A DNA stretch of 64,000 bases from an uncultured Flavobacteriales bacterium (GTDB taxonomy: Bacteria > Bacteroidota > Bacteroidia > Flavobacteriales_E > Vicingaceae): NCBI GenBank assembly GCA_937901255.1, contig CALCHN010000043.1, positions 124,001 through 188,000 of the forward strand, given 5' to 3'. Positions 8,914 to 15,903 of the stretch are shown one piece after another. The stretch's first letter is position 1; each line of letters begins with the position of its first letter. The position numbers were made by a program, and so were the translations under genes. The notes beneath the pieces were generated by a model. That model did not search any database, was not told where the DNA came from, and was given only the letters and a program-made list of their open reading frames with translations.

Positions 8914-8946
8914 TTACCGTCATAGTTTGTTTCATTATTACGGTAA
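8914..8946. promoter_or_regulatory. Inverted repeat TTACCGT-N19-ACGGTAA upstream of the kinase
   Basis: The 7-bp arms are perfect and lie 33-65 bp upstream of the kinase start at 8881, in the position of an operator. The binding factor is unknown. Confidence 0.4.
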
Positions 8947-9135
8947 ATCACTTAAATTACACATACTCTTTTTAAGTATTACTACTTAACATAAAACACA
9001 AAAAATCTACATAAAAATTAGTTTAACTTAGAATGATTAATACAGGAATACTTGATAATTAAAAATTATATAATTAACCACATAAATACATAGTTTTTAA
9101 TTTCCAATAAGTTATATAAAAGTTTCATATAGCTT

Positions 9136-9154
9136 GTTTCCATAAAATGGAAAC
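9136..9154. repeat. Perfect palindrome GTTTCCAT-AAA-ATGGAAAC
   Basis: Eight-bp arms with a 3-nt spacer lie in the kinase/bioF intergenic region. It could be an operator or a hairpin. A T-rich but interrupted tract follows, so it is a poor terminator. Confidence 0.5.
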
Positions 9155-9303
9155 ACTTTGTATAGTTATTATTATCTTTTTCTTTTTTAATAATCTATCT
9201 TTCTATGTGATTTTAATAGAGTTTAAAACAGAACAGAATTTATTATTACGCTTCCGTTAAAAAACTTACTTTAGCCTTACTAAATTGATATAGTTATCAC
9301 TTA

Positions 9304-10455
9304 ATGGATAATCATAATAAATATATAAACGAACGTATAGGTAAAAGCAAGTCTGAAAATGCTTTTAGAACGCTAAAGCACAATAACCATTTAATTGATT
9401 TTTGTTCAAACGATTATTTAGGTTTTGCTAAAGAAGTGGCTATTCACCAAATAAATAATAACACAGAGCTTGTTCAATTTGGAGCTACAGGTTCACGATT
9501 AATTTCTGGAAATTATAAGTTAACCGAAGAAACAGAAACTTTTTTAGCCCACTTTTATAAAGCTAATGCTGCTTTAATTTTTAACTCGGGTTATAACGCT
9601 AATATTGGTTTGTTTCAATGTCTGCCACAAAGAAACGATACTATTATTTATGATGAATTTATCCATGCGTCTATAAGAGATGGATTAAGACTTAGCAATG
9701 CAGCTCACTTCTCTTTTACTCATAATAATTTAGCTGCATTAGAACAAAAACTTAGCAACGCCAAAGGATTGGTTTATGTAGTGGTTGAGTCGGTTTATTC
9801 TATGGATGGAGATTTTGCTCCACTTACCGAAATAGTAGCTATTTGCAAAAAATACAACGCTGCACTAATTGTAGATGAAGCTCATGCTGTAGGTATTTTT
9901 GGGAATGGAAAAGGATTAGTGAGCGAGTTAGGATTAGAAAATGACATTTTTGCTCGAATTGTAACTTTCGGAAAAGCTTTTGGAGTGCATGGAGCAGCCA
10001 TTTTAGGTAGTAATGAGTTACGAGATTATTTAATCAACTTTTCAAGGGCTTTTATTTATACTACGGCCTTACCGCTTCATAGCATTGTTTCCATAAAAAA
10101 TGCTCATGAGTTTTTGCTTCAAAATTTAAATAGAATTAATACATTAAAAGAACTCATAACTTATTTTAAAACTCAAATCTCAAACGAGCTTGCGAGTTCA
10201 ACGAAGTTAAATCTCAAATCTCAAATTATCAATTCAGATAGCCCTATACAATGCATAATTATACCCGGTAATAATGAAGTTAAAGCAATGGCAGATAAAT
10301 TACAACAAAGTGGTTTTGATGTAAGACCAATACTTTCTCCAACAGTTCCTAAAGGACAAGAACGCTTGAGAATTTGTTTACACAGTTTTAATACAAAAGA
10401 AGAAATAGATAGTTTAATAAAGCCCCTCCTAACCTCCCCGAAGGGGAGGGATTAA
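9304..10455 (+). CDS. bioF: 8-amino-7-oxononanoate synthase BioF
   Basis: A PLP-dependent alpha-oxoamine synthase that condenses pimeloyl-thioester with alanine, an early biotin step. Landmarks are FCSNDYLGFA, GATGSRLISGN, the PLP-contacting VDEAHAVGIFG, and the PLP lysine in TFGKAFGVHGA. The protein is 383 residues. Two stretches look repeat-derived. Codons covering 10171-10232 carry a period-7 ATCTCAA array and encode an alien QISNELASSTKLNLKSQI segment. The last ten codons and the stop (from 10422) are a REP-like palindrome, giving PLLTSPKGRD. The conserved core on both sides (SDSPIQCIIIPGN) stays in frame, so the enzyme may still be active. bioD follows 115 bp downstream. Confidence 0.92.
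   Translation: MDNHNKYINERIGKSKSENAFRTLKHNNHLIDFCSNDYLGFAKEVAIHQINNNTELVQFGATGSRLISGNYKLTEETETFLAHFYKANAALIFNSGYNANIGLFQCLPQRNDTIIYDEFIHASIRDGLRLSNAAHFSFTHNNLAALEQKLSNAKGLVYVVVESVYSMDGDFAPLTEIVAICKKYNAALIVDEAHAVGIFGNGKGLVSELGLENDIFARIVTFGKAFGVHGAAILGSNELRDYLINFSRAFIYTTALPLHSIVSIKNAHEFLLQNLNRINTLKELITYFKTQISNELASSTKLNLKSQIINSDSPIQCIIIPGNNEVKAMADKLQQSGFDVRPILSPTVPKGQERLRICLHSFNTKEEIDSLIKPLLTSPKGRD
10171..10232 (+). repeat. Heptamer-type repeat inside the bioF coding sequence
   Basis: Copies of CTCAAAT/ATCTCAA flank a short GC-richer centre (CGAGCTTGCGAG). This has the same style as the intergenic period-7 arrays, but it is translated in frame within bioF. Confidence 0.7.
10422..10450. repeat. 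REP-like palindrome forming the bioF 3' end
   Basis: CTCCCC, GAA and GGGGAG form a hairpin preceded by CCCCTCCTAAC, matching the repeat at 5026-5055. It supplies the last sense codons of bioF, whose TAA follows immediately. It might also act as a weak transcription stop. Confidence 0.75.
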
Positions 10456-10483
10456 GCAGTACAATACAACTATTTAATAAATT

Positions 10484-10505
10484 TTGTATTGAAGTTGTAA
10501 TACAA
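10484..10505. promoter_or_regulatory. Palindrome TTGTATT-N8-AATACAA at the bioD promoter
   Basis: A perfect 7-bp dyad overlaps the likely -33 region (TTG at 10495-10497) of a promoter whose -7 is TACTTTTG at 10518-10525. A further AATACAA half-site lies at 10463-10469. The position suggests an operator, perhaps for biotin-responsive control, but no regulator gene is nearby. Confidence 0.45.
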
Positions 10506-10517
10506 TTAAAGCTTAAT

Positions 10518-10525
10518 TACTTTTG
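10518..10525 (+). promoter_or_regulatory. -7 box TACTTTTG of bioD
   Basis: It matches TAnnTTTG, with a TTG about 20 nt upstream. It lies 45 nt before the bioD ATG, implying that bioD and the flavoprotein gene can be transcribed independently of bioF. Confidence 0.5.
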
Positions 10526-10570
10526 ACTCAATTAAAAAATCCATTTAGGCAAAATTTAGATGAGTAACTT

Positions 10571-11182
10571 ATGAACTACTTTATAACAGGAATAGGAACC
10601 AACATAGGTAAAACAGTAGTTTCAGCTATTTTAACAGAAGCGTTGGAAGCCGATTACTGGAAACCCATACAAGCTGGAGATTTGGAAAATTCAGATACTA
10701 ATAAAGTAAAAAACCTTGTTAGCAATAAAAAATCTGTTTTTCATAAAGAAGCCTACTGTTTAACTCAACCAATGTCGCCACATGCTGCTGCAAAAATTGA
10801 TGGTATTGAAATAAATTTAAATGAAATTAAACTACCTACAACGAACAATAAGCTAATAATTGAAGGTGCTGGAGGATTAATGGTTCCTTTGAATGATAAC
10901 CAATTGATTATTGACTTAATTGAAAAAATACCTGCCGAAGTAATTTTAGTTTCTCAAAACTATTTAGGAAGCATTAACCATACATTGTTGAGCATAGAAA
11001 GCTTACAAACTCGAAACATCAACATAAAAGGAATTATTTTTAATGGTGAGGAAAATACGGATAGCGAAGAATTTATTTTGTCCCACACAAAAGTTAACTG
11101 CTTAGGAAGAATAAAACAACACGCTGTTATAAATAAAGAGGTAGTTTTGTCTTATAAAAACCATTTTCAATCACTTTTATGA
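10571..11182 (+). CDS. bioD: Dethiobiotin synthetase BioD
   Basis: An ATP-dependent carboxylase that closes the ureido ring of dethiobiotin. The 203 residues carry the P-loop variant TGIGTNIGKTVVSA, the catalytic-lysine region WKPIQAG, a Mg/substrate loop MSPHAAAKIDG, and the conserved IIEGAGGLMVPL. Length is normal. The last 4 bp overlap the next gene (ATGA), indicating translational coupling with the flavoprotein. bioA and bioC homologues are not in this window. Confidence 0.94.
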   Translation: MNYFITGIGTNIGKTVVSAILTEALEADYWKPIQAGDLENSDTNKVKNLVSNKKSVFHKEAYCLTQPMSPHAAAKIDGIEINLNEIKLPTTNNKLIIEGAGGLMVPLNDNQLIIDLIEKIPAEVILVSQNYLGSINHTLLSIESLQTRNINIKGIIFNGEENTDSEEFILSHTKVNCLGRIKQHAVINKEVVLSYKNHFQSLL

Positions 11183-12405
11183 GTAAGCAACATGTTAACG
11201 TAATAATAATTGGAGGTGGTGCTGCTGGTTTTTTTGCTGCTATCAATATTGCTGAACTTCATCCTCACCTATCTGTTGCTATTTTAGAAAAAACTTCTCA
11301 CTTATTAAAAAAAGTAAAAATTTCTGGTGGTGGAAGATGTAATGTTACTCATGCTTGTTTTGAACCTAAAGAACTCAGTAACTATTACCCTAGAGGAGGA
11401 AAAGAATTGTTAGGTGCTTTTTATCAGTTTCAACCACTTAATACTATTGAATGGTTTGCATCAAAAAATATTGAACTAACAACTGAAAGTGACGGAAGAA
11501 TGTTTCCTGTTTCCAACACTTCCGAAACCATAGTAAATTGCTTTTTACACCTTGCTAAAAAGCATAAAATAGCCATAATTACTGATACCAAAGTAGAAAA
11601 AATTTTATCCTTAACTAATGGTTTTGAATTAACTACCAACAACGGAGAATTTACTTCTGATAAAATTGTAGTAACCGCAGGAGGTTTCAACAAAGCAGAA
11701 CAATATCGGTTTTTAACCGATTTAGGACATAGCATTCAACCACCAATTCCATCTCTTTTTACGTTTAATTTACCTCAACACCCCATTTGCGAACTTCAGG
11801 GAATAAGCGTAAATCATGTAGCCATAAAAATTAAAGAAAGTAATTATAAAGAAGAAGGTCCGTTATTAATTACCCACTGGGGAATGAGTGGTCCGGCAGT
11901 ATTAAAACTCAGTGCTTGGGCAGCTCGTTTTCTGCAAGAAAAGAACTATAACTTTACTTATTTTGTTAATTGGTTACCCAACTTATCGGCAGAACAAATT
12001 GCAGAACAATTAATAAGTTTTAAAACTACGGTTGCTACCAAAAAAGTGAGCAATGCTTTTCCCTTTGATTTCCCTAAAAAATTAACCTTATATTTCTTAC
12101 AAAAAGCTACTATAGATGAAAATATCAATTGGGGAGATGTTTCTAAAAAACAACTTCATCTTTTAACCAACATCTTGGCTGCCGATGAATATTTCTCTAA
12201 AGGAAAAACCACCTTTAAACAAGAATTTGTTACCTGCGGAGGCATAAAACTTAAGGAAGTCAATTTTAAAACCATGGAAAGTAAAGTACAGCCCAATTTA
12301 TTTTTCTCGGGAGAAGTGTTAGATATTGATGCCCTTACCGGAGGTTTTAATTTCCAAGCCGCATGGACTACTGCATGGATTACCGCTCAACATATAAACG
12401 GTTAG
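11179..12405 (+). CDS. HI0933/YhiN-type FAD-dependent oxidoreductase
   Basis: The 408 residues begin with a dinucleotide-binding motif (VIIIGGGAAGFFAAINIA) and carry the family signature LKKVKISGGGRCNVTHA. The C-terminal FAD-binding part has FVTCGGIKLKEV and FFSGEVLDIDALTGGFNFQAAWTT. The substrate of this widespread flavoprotein family is not established. It overlaps bioD by 4 bp; coupling with a biotin gene is probably only transcriptional. Confidence 0.88.
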   Translation: MSKQHVNVIIIGGGAAGFFAAINIAELHPHLSVAILEKTSHLLKKVKISGGGRCNVTHACFEPKELSNYYPRGGKELLGAFYQFQPLNTIEWFASKNIELTTESDGRMFPVSNTSETIVNCFLHLAKKHKIAIITDTKVEKILSLTNGFELTTNNGEFTSDKIVVTAGGFNKAEQYRFLTDLGHSIQPPIPSLFTFNLPQHPICELQGISVNHVAIKIKESNYKEEGPLLITHWGMSGPAVLKLSAWAARFLQEKNYNFTYFVNWLPNLSAEQIAEQLISFKTTVATKKVSNAFPFDFPKKLTLYFLQKATIDENINWGDVSKKQLHLLTNILAADEYFSKGKTTFKQEFVTCGGIKLKEVNFKTMESKVQPNLFFSGEVLDIDALTGGFNFQAAWTTAWITAQHING

Positions 12406-12438
12406 TTTTTATTACTAAGTACATAAAATAGTATTCAT

Positions 12439-13536
12439 TTAATCATCAATCAATTCATAATTTGTACTCCTCCCTCCTGATTGTTCTTGTTTTAAAATTC
12501 CTTTTTCAATTAAATCTTTAATATCTCGTAAAGCTGTATCAGCCGAACATTTTGAAATTTTGGCCCATTTAGAAGTTTTTAGTTTTCCTTCAAAGCCATC
12601 TAAAAGTTTATTCAACATTACTCTTTGTCTGCTGTTAAATGCCGTTTCTTTATGTCTTTCCCAAAAATCTGTTTTATGAAGCACTCTTTTTAAAGTCTCT
12701 TCTGTAGAAATTAATGTACGATACAAACAATTTAAAAACCAATCCAACCATTCTGTTATATTACCGTTACTATATTGAACTTTTTGCAAAATAGCATAAT
12801 AGTTCTTTTTCTCAATTAATACCTGATTTGAAAGACTATAAAATCTTTGAGAACTATCTTCAGAACGAGCAAACAACATGTCAGATATAGCTCTAGCAAT
12901 ACGACCATTTCCATCGTCAAAAGGATGAATGATAATAAACCAAAAATGAGCGATAGCCGCTTTCAGTACTCCATCAACCTTGGTTTCGTTATTTAGCCAA
13001 TTCAAAAAAACATCCATTTCTGGTTTAACTTGTGCGTGTGAAGGAGCTTGATAATGGATCTTCTCTTTACCTATTGGTCCCGAAACAATTTGCATTTCTC
13101 CTTTACGATAACAACCCGTATCAATTCTGTGCATACCGCTCCAACCTGTTGGAAATAATGCAGCATGCCAACCAAAAATTCGTTCATGATTAATATGTTT
13201 ATTATAATTTTGCGTAGCATCTAGCATCATTTCTACTATACCTTCTACATTTCTATCCACATGCACCATTCCGGCATATTCCAATCCTAATCTTCTTGCA
13301 ATTGAAGACCGTACCTGTTCATAATTCAGTATTTCACCTTCAATCTCAGATGATTTTAAAACATCAAGCGTTAAAATAGATAAAAGCCTTTCTTCTTTTA
13401 TAGGAAACCCAAGAAACTCCATTTGTCCAAGGATTTTACCTTGTAAATGTCTTACCTTGCCTAAAATAAAGCTTATTTCTGTTTCATCCCAAGTAAAATT
13501 AGGCCATTGCTCGTATTGATATATGTATTTTGACAT
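12439..13536 (-). CDS. Fic-domain AMP-transferase, class II (DUF4172 N-terminus, wHTH C-terminus)
   Basis: A 365-residue protein. The N-terminal DUF4172-like part contains SSEIEGE, which fits the inhibitory-helix motif [S/T]xxxE[G/N] of self-inhibited class II Fic proteins. The central Fic core has the catalytic HPFDDGNGRIAR and a flap strand near QIVSGPIGKEKIHY. The C-terminal about 70 residues look like a winged helix (KTSKWAKISKCSADTALRDI). Such enzymes move AMP onto Tyr, Ser or Thr of target proteins; the target here is unknown. It stands alone, convergent with the flavoprotein gene. A palindrome 55-75 bp upstream could be its own operator. Confidence 0.92.
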   Translation of the reverse strand: MSKYIYQYEQWPNFTWDETEISFILGKVRHLQGKILGQMEFLGFPIKEERLLSILTLDVLKSSEIEGEILNYEQVRSSIARRLGLEYAGMVHVDRNVEGIVEMMLDATQNYNKHINHERIFGWHAALFPTGWSGMHRIDTGCYRKGEMQIVSGPIGKEKIHYQAPSHAQVKPEMDVFLNWLNNETKVDGVLKAAIAHFWFIIIHPFDDGNGRIARAISDMLFARSEDSSQRFYSLSNQVLIEKKNYYAILQKVQYSNGNITEWLDWFLNCLYRTLISTEETLKRVLHKTDFWERHKETAFNSRQRVMLNKLLDGFEGKLKTSKWAKISKCSADTALRDIKDLIEKGILKQEQSGGRSTNYELIDD

Positions 13537-13590
13537 GAATATCTTATGCTATTTGCGACAAATATAAGAAATAATCACCGCATATTTAAT

Positions 13591-13611
13591 GAGAATAAAC
13601 ATTTTATTCTC
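13591..13611. promoter_or_regulatory. Palindrome GAGAATAAA-CAT-TTTATTCTC upstream of fic
   Basis: Perfect 9-bp arms with a 3-nt spacer, 55-75 bp upstream of the minus-strand Fic start. It is suited to autoregulation by the protein's C-terminal winged helix, but this is inferred only from position. Confidence 0.5.
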
Positions 13612-13704
13612 CGCAAATAAGTTGTATGCATTGATTTACAAACTTTTAATCTCCTACTAGTTTATACAAACCGCACCTTGTTCATAAACAATTCATCATA
13701 AAAT

Positions 13705-13734
13705 TTTGCATTTTAAAATTTTGTTATACATTTG
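13705..13734 (+). promoter_or_regulatory. Promoter of the cobalamin-riboswitch operon
   Basis: TTTG at 13705-13708 and TACATTTG at 13727-13734 are separated by 18 nt, a good fit to the Bacteroidota -33/-7 pair. The predicted start near 13740 sits right at the beginning of the riboswitch. Confidence 0.65.
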
Positions 13735-13743
13735 CTGCGTTAT

Positions 13744-13981
13744 TGGTTTTCAGATTCCGAAATATGTTTTTCATTTAAAAACTAATATTTCGAGAATGCT
13801 CGAAAAAATAAAGAATTAAAAATTCTTGTTTTTTCGGTATTTAAAGTCTGGAATTAATAGGGAATCAGGTGAAAAACCTGAACTGTACCCGCAACTGTAA
13901 ACTCTGTAAGTTTTTACATTTTGCCACTGATTAACCATCGGGAAGGCGTAAAAATAAGGAGAAAGTCAGGAGACCTGCCAC
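13744..13981 (+). ncRNA. Cobalamin riboswitch (AdoCbl/B12 class), interrupted by an 81-bp repeat
   Basis: Recognisable consensus elements in order are: GGTTTTC at 13745; AATAGGGAATCAGGTG with the complementary CCTGAACTGTACCCGC; CAACTGTAA; GCCACTG paired with CGGGAAGGC; and the B12-box segment AGTCAGGAGACCTGCC ending at about 13979. The peripheral hairpin between GGTT and AATAGGGAA is enlarged: its base CAGATT/AGTCTG (with one G-U) encloses an 81-bp double-hairpin repeat (13757-13837). The leader then continues about 170 nt to the first gene at 14153, with a small GAAGTG/CACTTC hairpin and an eight-T run at about 14060. In this class, bound cobalamin represses downstream uptake genes. Whether control here is transcriptional or translational cannot be told by eye. 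Confidence 0.93.
13757..13837 (+). repeat. 81-bp double-hairpin repeat, copy 1 (inside the riboswitch)
   Basis: The outer CCGAAA and TTTCGG ends close two consecutive hairpins: CGAAATAT...ATATTTCG (13758-13792) and CGAAAAAA...TTTTTTCG (13801-13836). A second copy lies in reverse orientation at 41701-41781, with about 75 of 81 positions identical by my count. Confidence 0.85.
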
Positions 13982-14152
13982 TAACAGAAGTGTTTCACTT
14001 CAACATGCTTTCGGGAATAAAGGCGAAGAATATTTCTAACAAAAATTTCTCTTCACTTTATTTTTTTTCAAAACAAGTTAACCAACTACTGCATTTATGT
14101 ATTTGATTGGCTTGAGTTAATTTATTTATTAACCTCATTAAAACAAAAAAAG

Positions 14153-15169
14153 ATGATGAGAAAAAAAATGAAATTGGCAAGCTCAGCTTTCCTCGGATTG
14201 ATGTTATCCGCAACTTACATCAACGCTCAAACCGTTTCAGATTTTGAAAATCTAAACTTACCTGCTAACAGTTACTGGAATGGCTCCGATTACAGCGGAA
14301 TACACATCAACGGTGCTTTCTACAGTGCGTTTAATAGCGGAACTGCTGTTTTTCCAAACGTGTATGACACCGCATGGGGAGCTCCCGGGTTTTGGTCGGA
14401 AGGTTTTGCCTACTCTAATGTAACCGATAGTTCTACCTCTGGTTTTGGTAATTTATATGCTTCAAAAGCAGGAAGTGGCTACAACAACTCTAATAACTAT
14501 GTTGTTGCTCAAAATAATTCCATTATTCATGTTTCTGGATTTGCTCCAAACGTTCCTGTCTCAGGTGTTTTTGTTACCAATGGTACTTACGCTGCCAACA
14601 GTATGAGAGATGGAGATGCTTTTGCAAAAAAATTTGGAGGTGCAACAGGCAATGATCCCGATTGGTTTTTATTGACGATAAAAGGATATGCTAATGGTAA
14701 TATAACTACCGATAGCGTTAATTTTTACTTGGCAGATTATCGTTTTGTTGACAACAACCAAGATTATATTGTTAAACAATGGGAATGGGTTAATTTAACT
14801 TCTTTAGGCAATGTGGATAGTTTAATTTTTACATTAAGTTCATCAGATGTTGGACAATGGGGAATGAATACACCTGCTTTTTTCTGTATGGATAATTTTA
14901 ATGATCAATCCGTTAATGTTAATGAATTAGCGGAAAACAATACAGTTACATTTTACCCCAATCCCACAACTAATTTTTTAACTATTGCTAGTGAGGTAAT
15001 GCTAAATTCAATAGAACTCGTAGATATTACTGGAAAAACCATTTTAGTTGAAAATAACTTAAACGATAACAACCATACAATTGATTTAAGTGCTTTTACT
15101 AACGGAATTTATTTTGTGAAATATGCTACTGAAAATCAAACAGCAATTAAAAAAATAATTAAAAACTAA
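14153..15169 (+). CDS. Secreted DUF4465-type protein with T9SS sorting domain, first gene of the B12 operon
   Basis: 338 residues. A signal peptide (MKLASSAFLGLMLSATYINA|Q) is followed by a DUF4465-like domain: NSYWNGSDYSG, FVTNGTYAANSMRDGDAF, NDPDWFLLTIKGY, FYLADYRF, DYIVKQWEWVNL, DVGQWGMNTPAFFCMDNF. The last about 75 residues form a T9SS C-terminal domain (FYPNPTTNFLTI ... GIYFVKY ... KKIIKN), so the protein should be exported and fixed at the cell surface. It is the first gene after the cobalamin riboswitch. DUF4465 proteins are known companions of B12-transport genes in Bacteroidota, so a surface B12-binding role is plausible, though inferred. Confidence 0.85.
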   Translation: MMRKKMKLASSAFLGLMLSATYINAQTVSDFENLNLPANSYWNGSDYSGIHINGAFYSAFNSGTAVFPNVYDTAWGAPGFWSEGFAYSNVTDSSTSGFGNLYASKAGSGYNNSNNYVVAQNNSIIHVSGFAPNVPVSGVFVTNGTYAANSMRDGDAFAKKFGGATGNDPDWFLLTIKGYANGNITTDSVNFYLADYRFVDNNQDYIVKQWEWVNLTSLGNVDSLIFTLSSSDVGQWGMNTPAFFCMDNFNDQSVNVNELAENNTVTFYPNPTTNFLTIASEVMLNSIELVDITGKTILVENNLNDNNHTIDLSAFTNGIYFVKYATENQTAIKKIIKN

Positions 15170-15176
15170 CGCGTTA

Positions 15177-15899
15177 ATGTCAATTCCAAAAGCCATATTT
15201 TGTTGGAGCGGAGGTAAAGACTCAGCTTATTGTTTGCACAAAGTGTTAGAGGAAAAACAGTTTAATGTTAAGTATCTTTTAACAACCATCAATCAGGATG
15301 TGAAAAGAATTTCCATGCACGGAATTCGTGAAGCATTATTGGACAAACAAGTTGAAGCAATAGGAATTCCAGTGTTGAAAGTGGGACTTACCACCGCATC
15401 AAACGAAGCTTATGAGAAACAAATGGCTTTAACCTTACAAAAAGCTAAAGCAGAAGGCATTGAACACGTTATTTTTGGAGATATTTTTCTTGAAGATTTA
15501 CGAATTTACAGAGAAAACAACTTATCGCAAATAGGAATGAAAGCCGTTTTTCCTTTGTGGAAAATGAACACCACTCTTTTAATTAATGATTTTATTTCCA
15601 AAAAATTTAAAACCATTTTATGTTGTGTTAATGATGGATTTTTAAAACAAGAATGGATAGGCAAAGAGATAGATGCTTCTTTTCTCCAACAACTTCCACC
15701 TCATGTTGACCCTTGTGGTGAAAATGGCGAATACCATACTTTTTGTTATGACGGACCTATTTTTAAAAATAAGATTCCTTTTATTAAAAAAGAAATAGTG
15801 TATAAACCATTAAACATAAAAACAACGAGTGATTGTTCTTTACCTTCCAATACTCAAACAAATGGCTTTTGGTTTATTGACTTAATTCCAAAAAATTAA
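15177..15899 (+). CDS. Dph6-like ATP-pyrophosphatase (adenine nucleotide alpha-hydrolase)
   Basis: 240 residues with the PP-loop SGGKDSAY at residues 11-18 and the family features ISMHGIREALLDKQ, HVIFGDIFLEDLRIYRE and DPCGENGEYHTFCYDGPIF. The archaeal and eukaryotic relatives amidate diphthine, but bacteria have no diphthamide, so the true substrate is different. It starts 7 bp after the DUF4465 gene and ends 4 bp before the next one, firmly inside the B12-riboswitch operon. An amidation or ligation step in corrinoid salvage is an attractive guess but is not shown by the sequence. Confidence 0.85.
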   Translation: MSIPKAIFCWSGGKDSAYCLHKVLEEKQFNVKYLLTTINQDVKRISMHGIREALLDKQVEAIGIPVLKVGLTTASNEAYEKQMALTLQKAKAEGIEHVIFGDIFLEDLRIYRENNLSQIGMKAVFPLWKMNTTLLINDFISKKFKTILCCVNDGFLKQEWIGKEIDASFLQQLPPHVDPCGENGEYHTFCYDGPIFKNKIPFIKKEIVYKPLNIKTTSDCSLPSNTQTNGFWFIDLIPKN

Positions 15900-15903
15900 A
15901 ACT

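Larger units (their letters stand above)
8882..9303. other. Divergent intergenic region (422 bp) between kinase and bioF
   Basis: No gene is apparent. It contains two dyads annotated separately (8914-8946 and 9136-9154) and very AT-rich sequence. A near-match TACTTTAG lies about 40 nt before bioF and could be its -7 element with one mismatch. Confidence 0.6.

Noticed and set aside
10171..10232. Frameshift or pseudogenisation of bioF by the repeat
   Set aside because: The frame stays open and conserved BioF residues continue on both sides, so it is an in-frame insertion, not a break.
13921..14106. 61-codon plus-strand frame starting in the riboswitch
   Set aside because: It lies entirely within the cobalamin riboswitch and its leader; the nucleotide sequence is constrained by RNA structure, and the peptide has no family resemblance.
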